64,000 nt of DNA. It comes from Aggregatilinea lenta. GTDB taxonomy: Bacteria; Chloroflexota; Anaerolineae; Aggregatilineales; Aggregatilineaceae. Location: positions 2,418,001 to 2,482,000 of the forward strand of contig NZ_BFCB01000003.1 of NCBI RefSeq assembly GCF_003569045.1, given 5' to 3'. The notes beneath the pieces are model-generated. The model was not told the origin of the DNA and did no database searches. It saw only the letters and a list, made by a program, of their open reading frames with translations. A program made the translations under genes and the position numbers. Each line of letters begins with the position of its first letter. Positions within the stretch are counted from its first letter, which is position 1. Positions 1-7,713 of this stretch are shown here, one piece after another.

Positions 1-1
1 T

Positions 2-2230
2 TTCGTCCAGGACACGGTGTCGAAGAAGAGCCTGCAAAACCTCGTGGCACGCGTCTACCAGCGCTTCGGCGCGGACCAGACGACCGACGTCGTGGACGCC
101 ATCAAGAATATGGGCTTCCACTACGCGACCGTGTCGGGCACGACGATTGCCGTTTCCGACCTGACCGTACCTGCCGAGCGCGAAGGCATCCTGGCCGACG
201 CGACGCAGACGGTCGAGACGGCGCAGCGCGACTTCCGTCGCGGTCTGCTGACCGAAGAAGAGCGTTACCAGATCACCATCGACAGTTGGAACCGCGCGAA
301 GTCGGACCTGAAGGACGTGATCAGCGACACGCTGGACCCGTTCGGCCCGATCGCCGTTATGGCGCTGTCTGGCTCGACGAAGGGTGGGTTTGGTCCTATC
401 ACGCAGCTAGCAGGGATGCGCGGCCTGATGGCCGACCCGTCAGGACGTATCATCGACCTGCCGATCACCAGCCACTTCCGCATGGGCCTGACGGCGCTGG
501 AGTACTTCATCTCCACGCACGGCGCGCGTAAGGGTCTGGCCGACACGGCGCTGCGTACGGCGGACGCGGGCTACATGACCCGCCGTCTGGTCGACGTGGC
601 GCAGGACATGATCATCAACCGTCACGACTGCGGCACGAAGGCCGGGATCAAGATCCCGAATCCGGCGCACCCGAACAACCAGGATGCGCGCGGCGTGCCG
701 CTGCCCGAAGTGGACGTGGCGGGCCAAAGCCTCAGCGAGCGTATCATCGGTCGTGTGGCGTCGCGGGACATGTTCGACCCGGAAACGGGCGAAGTTATCG
801 TGCATCGCGGCGAGATGATCGATGAGGCCGTCGCGGATCGTCTGGAAGAAGCGGTGGTCGAGTTTGGGTACGTGCGCAGCCCGATGACCTGCGCCCTGAT
901 CCACGGCATCTGCGCCCAGTGCTACGGGCGCGACCTGGGTCGCGGCGAGCTGGTCGAGATCGGCTCGGCGGTGGGTATCGTCGCCGCGCAGTCGATTGGC
1001 GAGCCGGGCACGCAGTTGACACTGCGTACGTTCCATACCGGCGGCGTGGCGGCGGGTGGTGGCGACATCACCAGCGGTCTGCCGCGCGTGGAGGAGCTGT
1101 TCGAGGCGCGCAAGAAGCCGAAGGGTGAAGCGGTCGTCGTAGACATCAGCGGCACGCTGCGCCTGCTGCGTAAGGATGGCGTGCGTATCGCCCGCGTGAT
1201 CAACAGCGAAGTCCGCAGCGAGCAGCACGACATCCCCGAAGGCTGGAACGTGCTGGTCGAAGACGGCGCGCAGATCAAGGAAGGTCAGCTCGTCGCGGAA
1301 GCGCCGGATGGCAGCGACGAGATCCTGGCCGAGATGACCGGGGATGTGTACGTCGAAGACAGCGTCGTTTACGTGCGCTCCGAAGTTGAGGACGTGCGCG
1401 ACTACGAAATTCCGCAGAACGCGCGCCTGCTCGAAGACGTGTTCGAGGGCATGCAGGTGGCGGCGGGCCAGCAGTTGACGGAAGGCTCGAAGAACCCGCA
1501 CCGCATCCTGCGCATTCTGGGCGCGGAAGCTGCACAGCACTACCTGTTGACGGAAGTGCAGAAGGTGTACCGTAACCAGGGCGTGAACATCGCGGACAAG
1601 CACTTCGAAGTGGTTATCCGCAAGATGATGAACAAGGTCCAGATCACGCGCAGCGGCGACAGCGATCTGCTGCCGGGCGAGCTGGACGACAAGCTGATGT
1701 TCCTGAACATGAACGAGCGCCTGATCGCGCAAGGCAAAGACCCGGCGGCAGCCATCCCGGTGCTGCTGGGCGTGACCAAGGCCGCTCTGACGACCGACAG
1801 CTTCCTGTCGGCGGCCAGCTTCCAGCACACGATCAAGGTGCTGGCGGGCGCGGCCATCGAGGGTAAGTCGGACCACCTGTACGGCCTGAAGGAGAACGTG
1901 ATCATCGGTAAGCTGATTCCGGCGGGCACGGGCTTCCACACCTACCAGGACCGCGACACGGCGTTCCACAACGATCAGCTTGAGGCGGCGCTTCTGAAGT
2001 CCGACAGCGAGGACGAAATCGACGAGGAAGACGAAGACGAGGTCGATCTGGAAGATCTGGACGACGAGGACTTCGTGGTCGAGGAAGACGAGTTCGAGGA
2101 CGAGGAAGAAGACGACGACTTCGAAGATGACGACGAGGAAGAAGAAGAAGCCGAAGACGACGACGAGATGGACTCGCTCGAAGCGGTCGTCGAAGACGAA
2201 GAAGAAATGGACGAAATCGACGAGGACTAG
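2..2230 (+). CDS. rpoC: DNA-directed RNA polymerase subunit beta' (3' part)
   Basis: This is the C-terminal part of the largest catalytic subunit of RNA polymerase. The reading frame is open from base 2, so the gene begins upstream of the window. The bridge-helix/trigger-loop region is clear ([18 protein letters not shown], encoded near 525-580). The zinc-binding cysteines follow as one Cys near 630 and the Cx6CxxC cluster in [12 protein letters not shown] near 888-920. The conserved [18 protein letters not shown] stretch lies near 990-1045. The protein ends in an unusual tail: about 56 of the last 76 residues are Asp or Glu, with no hydrophobic core. The reading frame is intact to TAG. A hairpin terminator follows directly, so rpoC is the last gene of its operon. 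The identity is certain; the function of the acidic tail is unknown. Confidence 0.97.
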   Translation, partial: FVQDTVSKKSLQNLVARVYQRFGADQTTDVVDAIKNMGFHYATVSGTTIAVSDLTVPAEREGILADATQTVETAQRDFRRGLLTEEERYQITIDSWNRAKSDLKDVISDTLDPFGPIAVMALSGSTKGGFGPITQLAGMRGLMADPSGRIIDLPITSHFRMGLTALEYFISTHGARKGLADTALRTADAGYMTRRLVDVAQDMIINRHDCGTKAGIKIPNPAHPNNQDARGVPLPEVDVAGQSLSERIIGRVASRDMFDPETGEVIVHRGEMIDEAVADRLEEAVVEFGYVRSPMTCALIHGICAQCYGRDLGRGELVEIGSAVGIVAAQSIGEPGTQLTLRTFHTGGVAAGGGDITSGLPRVEELFEARKKPKGEAVVVDISGTLRLLRKDGVRIARVINSEVRSEQHDIPEGWNVLVEDGAQIKEGQLVAEAPDGSDEILAEMTGDVYVEDSVVYVRSEVEDVRDYEIPQNARLLEDVFEGMQVAAGQQLTEGSKNPHRILRILGAEAAQHYLLTEVQKVYRNQGVNIADKHFEVVIRKMMNKVQITRSGDSDLLPGELDDKLMFLNMNERLIAQGKDPAAAIPVLLGVTKAALTTDSFLSAASFQHTIKVLAGAAIEGKSDHLYGLKENVIIGKLIPAGTGFHTYQDRDTAFHNDQLEAALLKSDSEDEIDEEDEDEVDLEDLDDEDFVVEEDEFEDEEEDDDFEDDDEEEEEAEDDDEMDSLEAVVEDEEEMDEIDED

Positions 2231-2263
2231 TTTCTCCGCGACGTCCTGAACCGTACCGAGATG

Positions 2264-2301
2264 AATGGGCGGGTGCTGTGATGGCATCCGCCCATTTTTT
2301 T
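2264..2301 (+). terminator. Rho-independent terminator after rpoC
   Basis: The arms AATGGGCGGGTGC and GGCATCCGCCCATT pair over about 13 bp with one G-U pair and a six-base loop. Seven T residues follow. The site lies 34 bases after the rpoC stop codon. Confidence 0.85.
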
Positions 2302-2336
2302 GTGCTGGCGGCTGGGGAAAAAAGCAGGGCAGGGGC

Positions 2337-2466
2337 GGACCTCACCCCCGGCCTCGCTCCAATCAAGTTGGAGCGGGGAGAAAAGCAGCACAGACGTGTT
2401 TTGGGTAGGGGCGTATCTTCGTTCGGGCCGTATAAAGAGCAGGGCGGGTCACAGACCCGCCCCTAC
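2337..2466. repeat. Intergenic palindromic repeat units
   Basis: No gene is seen between the rpoC terminator and the convergent lipoprotein gene. The stretch is a set of nested hairpins. CGCTCCAA (2355-2362) pairs with TTGGAGCG (2368-2375). GGGCGGGTC (2442-2450) pairs with GACCCGCCC (2454-2462). GTAGGGGC (2405-2412) pairs with GCCCCTAC (2459-2466). A similar unit ending in TACAGnnnCGTCT lies near 55616-55645. A related C-rich unit lies near 26823. These look like dispersed REP- or MITE-like elements. Confidence 0.55.
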
Positions 2467-2504
2467 AGAAGCGTCTCAAAACACCTGCTCGGACGTCTCG
2501 CCGC

Positions 2505-4151
2505 TTACTGTTTCGGTGCCTGCTTGAGCGCATAGTAGACCGGGCGTGGCAGGAAGTAGTTGTCCAGCAGCCCGTAGCCCGCCTGCTGGTCCGACGTATC
2601 GACGGCACCATCCAGCGTGGCGAAGTTCAGATTCCACAGGATCATCGGCCCGACGTAGGAGAGGCGCTGGCCGATCTCGAAGGCGCGAACGGTGTATTCG
2701 GCCTGCTGCTGCTTGCTCACGTAGCTGAAGAATCCGGAGCCGGTTGGCGCGGCGGGCACGCTGCCATTGGCGGTCAGCAGACCATCGAACGTGGCCCAAC
2801 CGAACTCGGTCACCCAGATCTGCGCGGCGCTGTGCCCGGCATTGACCATGATGTCGCGGTAGTCCTCGAGCGTATCGAGGAAGAAGAACTGCGGGCTTTC
2901 GTTCCAGCCGTCGGTCGAGCCGCCGCAGCAGTGAGCGTCGGGCGGGTTCGCCCAGCCGTACGGATGGGCGCCGATGGCGACGTCTGCGCCATACTGCGCC
3001 AGCCCGGCGCTGTACAACTCGCGCAGCCACTCGCGGTCGTTGGCGGATTCCACCGAGTCGCCGGTGGGCGCGGGGGCCGCCGCGATCACGGTGATCAGGG
3101 GCGAGTAGGCGCGGATGGCGCTGTAGGCCGGGGTGAAGTAGCGCATGTATTCCGCGCCCGTCAGCGCGTGACCCTGCCATTCGCGCTCCAGGTTCGGCTC
3201 GTTCCAGACCTCGACTGCACTGATGTACGGCTGGCCGTCCATGTCGCTGCCGATGGCGGACAGCATGCCGCTCAGGAAGGCCGCCAGGGCCTGCGGATCG
3301 CTGGGCGGGCCGTCTTCGGGCTTCTGGCCGTCCGCGTCGGCGGCGCGCGCCCACAGCGGGGCTTTTGCCACGCCGACCATCACCTTAAAGCCCTGCTTGT
3401 GCGTCTCCTGAATGTAGAGCCGCAGCATGTAGAATAGATCGGTATATTGACCGGGCGATGATTCGAGCAGGGACCAGTTGAGCTGATATTTGATCCACGT
3501 CACGCCCAGATCGTGCGCGTTAGCAAGCGCGGCGTAAAAGTCGTCGCTGTCGATGTGCGGGTGAACCTGGATGCCAAGCAGGTCTGCTTCCAGCGCCGGG
3601 CCGGGCGTCGGGCTAGGCCCGCTGGTCGGCACGACGGTGGGATAGGCGGGTACGGGGGTGCGCACCTCGGTCGGCATCAGGGTATGGTCCGGCCCGACCA
3701 TTGGCCCGTACGTGGCGTTGGGATCGGGCGTCTGGCCGACGTGTGTCTCCGTGGGCAGCAGCGGCTGATCGGGTCCAACCGCCGGCCCGAACGACGCGGA
3801 TGTGGGCGACTCGGATGGCGGCGCGCTGGTCGCGCCTGGCTCGCTGGGCGTCGGGGTGCGGGGCACGCCCATCAGCGGGCCGTAGCTCGCGCCGGGCGGA
3901 TAGGTTGCCGTGGGCGTGGCCGTGTCGGTCGGCGTGCTGGGGGTCACGTCCGGCCCCTGTGCGACCTGGGCAGGAGTTGCGGTGAGCGTGGGCAGCGGCA
4001 GCGGCGTAGCGGTGTCCGGCGGCGCGGTGGGCGTGACGTAAACGGGAATAGAGGCTTCTTTCCCGTCACAAGCGGACAAGATCCAAGCGGTCAAAAGAAC
4101 GGCCAGACAAAGACTTGCCCGGCGCAGCGTAGAGTTATTCCAGCGTGTCAT
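2505..4151 (-). CDS. Glycoside hydrolase-like lipoprotein
   Basis: This is a predicted surface lipoprotein of 548 residues. A signal peptide ends in the lipobox LSAC with Cys28. Residues about 30-185 are a Pro/Thr-rich linker that contains three imperfect copies of a YGPxxGPDxxLxPTE unit. The rest resembles a TIM-barrel glycosidase of the GH5/GH39 type (clan GH-A). The motif VEVWNEPN near residue 317 would supply the acid/base Glu. VTEFGWATFDG near residue 447 would supply the nucleophile Glu. The spacing suits the clan, but I cannot name the family or substrate. A promoter whose -10 box ends seven bases before the ATG suggests a leaderless transcript. The gene is convergent with rpoC. Confidence 0.75.
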   Translation of the reverse strand: MTRWNNSTLRRASLCLAVLLTAWILSACDGKEASIPVYVTPTAPPDTATPLPLPTLTATPAQVAQGPDVTPSTPTDTATPTATYPPGASYGPLMGVPRTPTPSEPGATSAPPSESPTSASFGPAVGPDQPLLPTETHVGQTPDPNATYGPMVGPDHTLMPTEVRTPVPAYPTVVPTSGPSPTPGPALEADLLGIQVHPHIDSDDFYAALANAHDLGVTWIKYQLNWSLLESSPGQYTDLFYMLRLYIQETHKQGFKVMVGVAKAPLWARAADADGQKPEDGPPSDPQALAAFLSGMLSAIGSDMDGQPYISAVEVWNEPNLEREWQGHALTGAEYMRYFTPAYSAIRAYSPLITVIAAAPAPTGDSVESANDREWLRELYSAGLAQYGADVAIGAHPYGWANPPDAHCCGGSTDGWNESPQFFFLDTLEDYRDIMVNAGHSAAQIWVTEFGWATFDGLLTANGSVPAAPTGSGFFSYVSKQQQAEYTVRAFEIGQRLSYVGPMILWNLNFATLDGAVDTSDQQAGYGLLDNYFLPRPVYYALKQAPKQ

Positions 4152-4158
4152 GCGGCTT

Positions 4159-4187
4159 AGTCTAGCATGGTCCCGTGAGGGTGTCGA
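4159..4187 (-). promoter_or_regulatory. Sigma-70-type promoter for a leaderless lipoprotein mRNA
   Basis: On the minus strand, TCGACA (4182-4187) and TAGACT (4159-4164) are separated by exactly 17 bases. Only seven bases separate the -10 box from the ATG at 4151, so transcription should begin at or next to the start codon. No Shine-Dalgarno sequence is present. Confidence 0.55.
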
Positions 4188-4231
4188 TAAGCGCTTGTCC
4201 CACGCGCCCGGTTACGGGCACGGCGCTGCGC

Positions 4232-4267
4232 AAAAAACGGGACACCCTGCAAGCGGCAGGATGTCCC
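4232..4267 (-). terminator. Rho-independent terminator after the KimA-like gene
   Basis: Read on the minus strand, GGGACATCCTGC and GCAGGGTGTCCC pair over 12 bp with one G-U pair and a five-base loop. Six T residues follow. It lies 51 bases after the transporter stop codon. Confidence 0.88.
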
Positions 4268-4318
4268 ATGCATAGCAGCATACGCGTGTAGCTCGGCGGC
4301 GGATCGCAGCCCGGCGGG

Positions 4319-6256
4319 CTAGGCGATGTCTATGATGTCTTTGGGATCCGGGTCCTGGATCTGGTACGGCACGGCGGTCACGGCGATATTTTCCATTCCG
4401 GCCAGGGCCAGATTGAAGATCAGGGCCGTGTTCTGGTGCAGGGCCTGCTCCCAGAAGTTGGGCATCGCCAGATGTCCCAGGATGATATGAATGAAGCTGT
4501 CCGGCTGTTCGGCCTGGAGTTGCTCGATGTACTCGCGCAGTGGCTCGGCCAGGAGGCGATAGGGGGAGGGGATGATCACCATCTCACCCTCGCCGATGCG
4601 TTCCTGCCACTTGGCCTTGACAACCTCGATCTTATCCGGGTTCACGCCGATGTGCACCGCGTGCCACGGGTCCCCGACCGACTTGGCGAAGTTCACCATC
4701 CGCACCGTTTCGGCGTGCACGTCGTCCACCAGGATGATCGTCTGGACCAGACGCCGCTTGATCTCCACCGGCTTGCCCTGCAGACTCAGCGCACGGGCGA
4801 CGCGCTTGTAGTGGCTGTGAATGCGGAAGAAGATGAACACCAGGGACGGGATCAGCACGATTACGAACCACGCGCCGGAGGTGAACTTGGTGATAGCGAA
4901 GACCATCATCACGATGAAGGTGCACACCGCGCCAAAGCCGCTGATAAAGCTCTTGGTCTTCCAGCGCGAATCGTATTCCAGGATCGTCTCGCGGCCCTGG
5001 ACTTTTTCGCCCGGCGGGATGCGCCCGACGCGGCGCATGTGAATCACCATGCCGGTTTGCGAGATGGTGAAACTCAGGAACACGCCGATCGCGTAGAGCG
5101 GGATCAGGGCGTTGGTGCGCGCGTCGCCGACGATGACCAGCAGCGACGCGAACAGCGCCAGCATCATGATGCCCCATGAGAAGACGAGGCGACCGCCACG
5201 GAAGGTCAACTGGCGCGGCAGGAAGCCGTCCCCGGCGGCCAGCGCCGCGAGTCGCGGGAAGTCCGCGTAGCTGGTATTGGCGGCCATGAGCAAGATCAGC
5301 GCCGTTCCGACCAGGGTCGCAGCATATAAGATGCTGCCGTCGCCATAGACCGTCCGGCCTAGCTGTGAGATGACGGTTTCCGTCTCGCTGGGGATGGCGT
5401 GAATCGCGCGCGAAAGCAGGGTGATGCTCAGAAACAACGTGACCAGGATGCCGCTCATCCACATCAGCGTGATGGCGGCGTTGCGGCTGCGCGGCTCCTT
5501 GAAGGCGGTGATGCCGTTGGAGATGGCCTCGATACCGGTCAGGGCGGCGGAGCCGCTAGAGAACGCTCGCAGCACCAGGAACAGGGTCAGCGCCTGCGTG
5601 CCCGTATGCACCGGTTCGACGCCGGTCACGTCCGAAAGATTGCCGGTAAGCTGGCGGATGAATCCGACGATGAGCGTTATGAACATGATGCCGATGAAGA
5701 AGTAGGTCGGTACGGCAAAAATGCGCCCGCTTTCGCGCACGCCGCGCAGGTTGACGATGGTGATAAAGGCGATGACGACGAGAGCCATTTCAACGCGATA
5801 GGGCAGCAGGTCGGGGATACCCGACGTGATCTGCGCCACACCGGAGGACACACTTACCGCGACGGTCAGGATGTAGTCGGTGAGCAGCGCCGCGCCCGCG
5901 ATCTGCGCGGGAAGTTCGCCGAGATTGTCGCGGGCGACAATGTACGCGCCGCCGCCGTTGGGGTAGGCGTAAATCGTCTGGCGGTACGAAATGGTCACGA
6001 CGATGAGCAGGATCGCGATTGCGATTGCGATCGGAATCGAAAGGCCGAGGGTTGACGCGCCTAATCCGGCCAGCGCCAGGATAATCAGGATTTCTTCAGT
6101 CGCATAAGCCGTCGAGGACAGTGCGTCAGAAGCGAAAACCGCCAGCCCGATGGGTCTGCTGACGGTCTGGTGTGGAAGTGCCGTCGTCGCCAGGGGTTTC
6201 CCAAACAGCACGCGACTTAGCGAGAAGTGACTTTCGTTGTTTTTATCCGATGCCAT
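4319..6256 (-). CDS. APC-superfamily amino acid/potassium transporter (KimA-like)
   Basis: This 645-residue integral membrane protein has about twelve hydrophobic segments in the first 480 residues, then a cytoplasmic C-terminal domain of about 150 residues. The N-terminal region carries the family sequence SRPIGLAVFASDALSSTAYA, followed by YPNGGGAYIVARDNLG. These features and the length match the KimA/YdaO group of high-affinity potassium importers, which bind cyclic di-AMP in other bacteria. Amino acid transport cannot be excluded from sequence alone. The gene has its own -10-like element and leader, and a strong terminator. The upstream minus-strand gene ends at its own terminator, so this gene is probably monocistronic. 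Confidence 0.8.
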   Translation of the reverse strand: MASDKNNESHFSLSRVLFGKPLATTALPHQTVSRPIGLAVFASDALSSTAYATEEILIILALAGLGASTLGLSIPIAIAIAILLIVVTISYRQTIYAYPNGGGAYIVARDNLGELPAQIAGAALLTDYILTVAVSVSSGVAQITSGIPDLLPYRVEMALVVIAFITIVNLRGVRESGRIFAVPTYFFIGIMFITLIVGFIRQLTGNLSDVTGVEPVHTGTQALTLFLVLRAFSSGSAALTGIEAISNGITAFKEPRSRNAAITLMWMSGILVTLFLSITLLSRAIHAIPSETETVISQLGRTVYGDGSILYAATLVGTALILLMAANTSYADFPRLAALAAGDGFLPRQLTFRGGRLVFSWGIMMLALFASLLVIVGDARTNALIPLYAIGVFLSFTISQTGMVIHMRRVGRIPPGEKVQGRETILEYDSRWKTKSFISGFGAVCTFIVMMVFAITKFTSGAWFVIVLIPSLVFIFFRIHSHYKRVARALSLQGKPVEIKRRLVQTIILVDDVHAETVRMVNFAKSVGDPWHAVHIGVNPDKIEVVKAKWQERIGEGEMVIIPSPYRLLAEPLREYIEQLQAEQPDSFIHIILGHLAMPNFWEQALHQNTALIFNLALAGMENIAVTAVPYQIQDPDPKDIIDIA

Positions 6257-6280
6257 AACTAGTAGCTTTCCACTGCTGAT

Positions 6281-6370
6281 CCCGGCTCGGCTTTATGGCC
6301 GGGTGACAAAAGAACGCCCGAGTGTGAGTCGGGCACTTCTTACAGGATTACTGTCGATACAAGGATTATA
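6281..6370 (-). promoter_or_regulatory. Promoter element and two-hairpin leader of the KimA-like gene
   Basis: A perfect TATAAT lies on the minus strand at 6365-6370, but the -35 region (CTGTCG) is poor. The leader of about 100 bases then folds a six-bp hairpin, GCCCGA/TCGGGC (6315-6333), followed by the T-rich GTTCTTTTG. A second hairpin, CCCGGC/GCCGGG, lies at 6281-6303. The first could act as an attenuator. I could not recognise the conserved blocks of the ydaO cyclic di-AMP riboswitch. Confidence 0.35.
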
Positions 6371-6405
6371 TCCTAAAGCCGAGAGAACGACAGGTCGAGA
6401 ATTGT

Positions 6406-6457
6406 AAAAATGACCGGCCCGGCCTTTGTGCAATTCTGACGAGTGCCGGGCGGGTCA
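6406..6457 (-). terminator. Probable terminator after the ATP-grasp gene
   Basis: On the minus strand, TGACCCGCCCGGC and GCCGGGCCGGTCA pair at 12 of 13 positions around a 21-base loop. Five T residues follow. The loop is long, so confidence is moderate. Confidence 0.6.
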
Positions 6458-6475
6458 CGGGGCGGCTGCGCCACA

Positions 6476-7582
6476 CTAGGACGCGCTTGGTGCATGTATG
6501 CCAATTTGCTGGCGCTCGGCGGCCAGATCGGCGATCGTGTTGATGAGCTGCTCGTAGGTCCAGCCGCTGGCATGGGCCTGGATGCACAGGTCACTGTAGC
6601 CGGGATTGAGGCCGGGCAGCGGGTTGATCTCCAGGATGTACGGCTTGTTGTCGTTGTACCGGTCGAGCCGGAAGTCTACGCGGGCGACGTCCTTGCAGTC
6701 GGTGACGCAGAAGACCGCCGCCGCCAGCTCAAAGAGCTGCTGTTGCATGGCCGGGTCGAGTTGGGCGGGGCAGAAGTAATGGAAGTCGTCGGCGAGGTCG
6801 GTCTTCATGTAGTTGGTGTAGAGGCCCGCCTCGGACTCGTCGTAGGCGCCGAGATCGACTTCCAGCGGGGCGAGGAAGGTGATGCCCTCCGTACTGCATC
6901 CCCCGGCGCGCTCGTTGATGCGGCGCGCGGCGGTGGGGCTGAGGTTGCCGACCATGCCGATGGTCAGCTCGCGGCCCTCGATGAAGTGCTCGCAGAGGAT
7001 CGGCTGGTTGTAGAGCCGGAGCTGCCTGGCGACCTGGACGCGTAGCTCGGCCACGGTGCGCACGATGCTCTCGGCGCTGACGCCCATGCTGGTTCCTTCG
7101 CGGCTGGGCTTGACGAACATCGGGAAGCGCAGCTCGCCGCGCGCGTCCACCAGATCGATGTCGATCGGCTCGTCCGGGCTTTCAAAGACCTGGAACTCCG
7201 GCGTGGGCAGACCGTGGTACATCAGCACGCGCTTGGTCATGGGTTTGTCAAGCGCCAGCGCCAGGGTGAGCACCTTGCTGCCGGTGTAGGGCAGACGCAG
7301 CATTTCGAGAACCGCCGGGACCTGCGCCTCGCGACCATCGCCGAAATGGCTCTCCGCGATGTTAAAGCACAGGTCGGGCCGGAACGCCTGGAGGCGGTCG
7401 ATCATGCTCCAGGGCGGCAGGATGCTCGCCTCGACGAACTCCGCCTCGTGCCCGGCGCTGCGCAGCGCGGCGACGAGGGCGTTGGTGGTCTTGGGGCTGT
7501 CGAGATCGTCCCACTGGTCGGCAGCCATACCGTCCCAGGTAGGGGCATTTTTCTTCAGATTCGCCAGTACAGCGATGCGCAT
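6476..7582 (-). CDS. ATP-grasp ligase related to D-Ala-D-Ala ligase
   Basis: The product is 368 residues when started at MRIAVLANL. That ATG is preceded by AAGGAG at a good distance; an in-frame extension to 7717 would run through the intergenic hairpin. The family signatures are the glycine-rich ATP loop FVKPSREGTSMGVS and the metal-binding C-terminal segment LEINPLPGLNPGYSDL. D-Ala-D-Ala ligase homologues join amino acids through an acyl phosphate. The N-terminal part, with DQWDDLDSPKT and FNIAESHFGDGREA, resembles the distant branch often annotated simply as D-alanine--D-alanine ligase. It lies downstream of kamA on the same strand, so an amino acid other than alanine, such as beta-lysine, is a possible substrate. 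That link is inference. Confidence 0.8.
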   Translation of the reverse strand: MRIAVLANLKKNAPTWDGMAADQWDDLDSPKTTNALVAALRSAGHEAEFVEASILPPWSMIDRLQAFRPDLCFNIAESHFGDGREAQVPAVLEMLRLPYTGSKVLTLALALDKPMTKRVLMYHGLPTPEFQVFESPDEPIDIDLVDARGELRFPMFVKPSREGTSMGVSAESIVRTVAELRVQVARQLRLYNQPILCEHFIEGRELTIGMVGNLSPTAARRINERAGGCSTEGITFLAPLEVDLGAYDESEAGLYTNYMKTDLADDFHYFCPAQLDPAMQQQLFELAAAVFCVTDCKDVARVDFRLDRYNDNKPYILEINPLPGLNPGYSDLCIQAHASGWTYEQLINTIADLAAERQQIGIHAPSAS

Positions 7583-7661
7583 GGGTCCGCTCCTTGTCAG
7601 CCGGGCCTCGTTTCCGGCATGGGTATAGTCGATGGAGATGCTGCAATTGGGCTGCGTGATC

Positions 7662-7696
7662 TCGGGAGGAGGTGCAGTCGCTGCACCTCCTCCCGA
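7662..7696. other. Perfect 16-bp hairpin between kamA and the ATP-grasp gene
   Basis: TCGGGAGGAGGTGCAG (7662-7677) is followed by three bases and its exact reverse complement (7681-7696). No T tract follows in either direction, so it is not a standard terminator. It lies 17 bases after the kamA stop and about 80 bases before the ATP-grasp start. One arm contains GGAGG-like sequence. Confidence 0.7.
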
Positions 7697-7713
7697 CAGG
7701 CCCCATTCACCGG

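Noticed and set aside
440-2287. Long open frame on the minus strand (615 codons)
   Set aside because: It lies entirely antisense to rpoC. Long antisense frames are expected in GC-rich genes, and the product has no recognisable domain.
6257-6480. Cyclic di-AMP (ydaO-type) riboswitch upstream of the KimA-like gene
   Set aside because: The expected conserved blocks could not be found on the minus strand by eye, so only a generic leader is reported.
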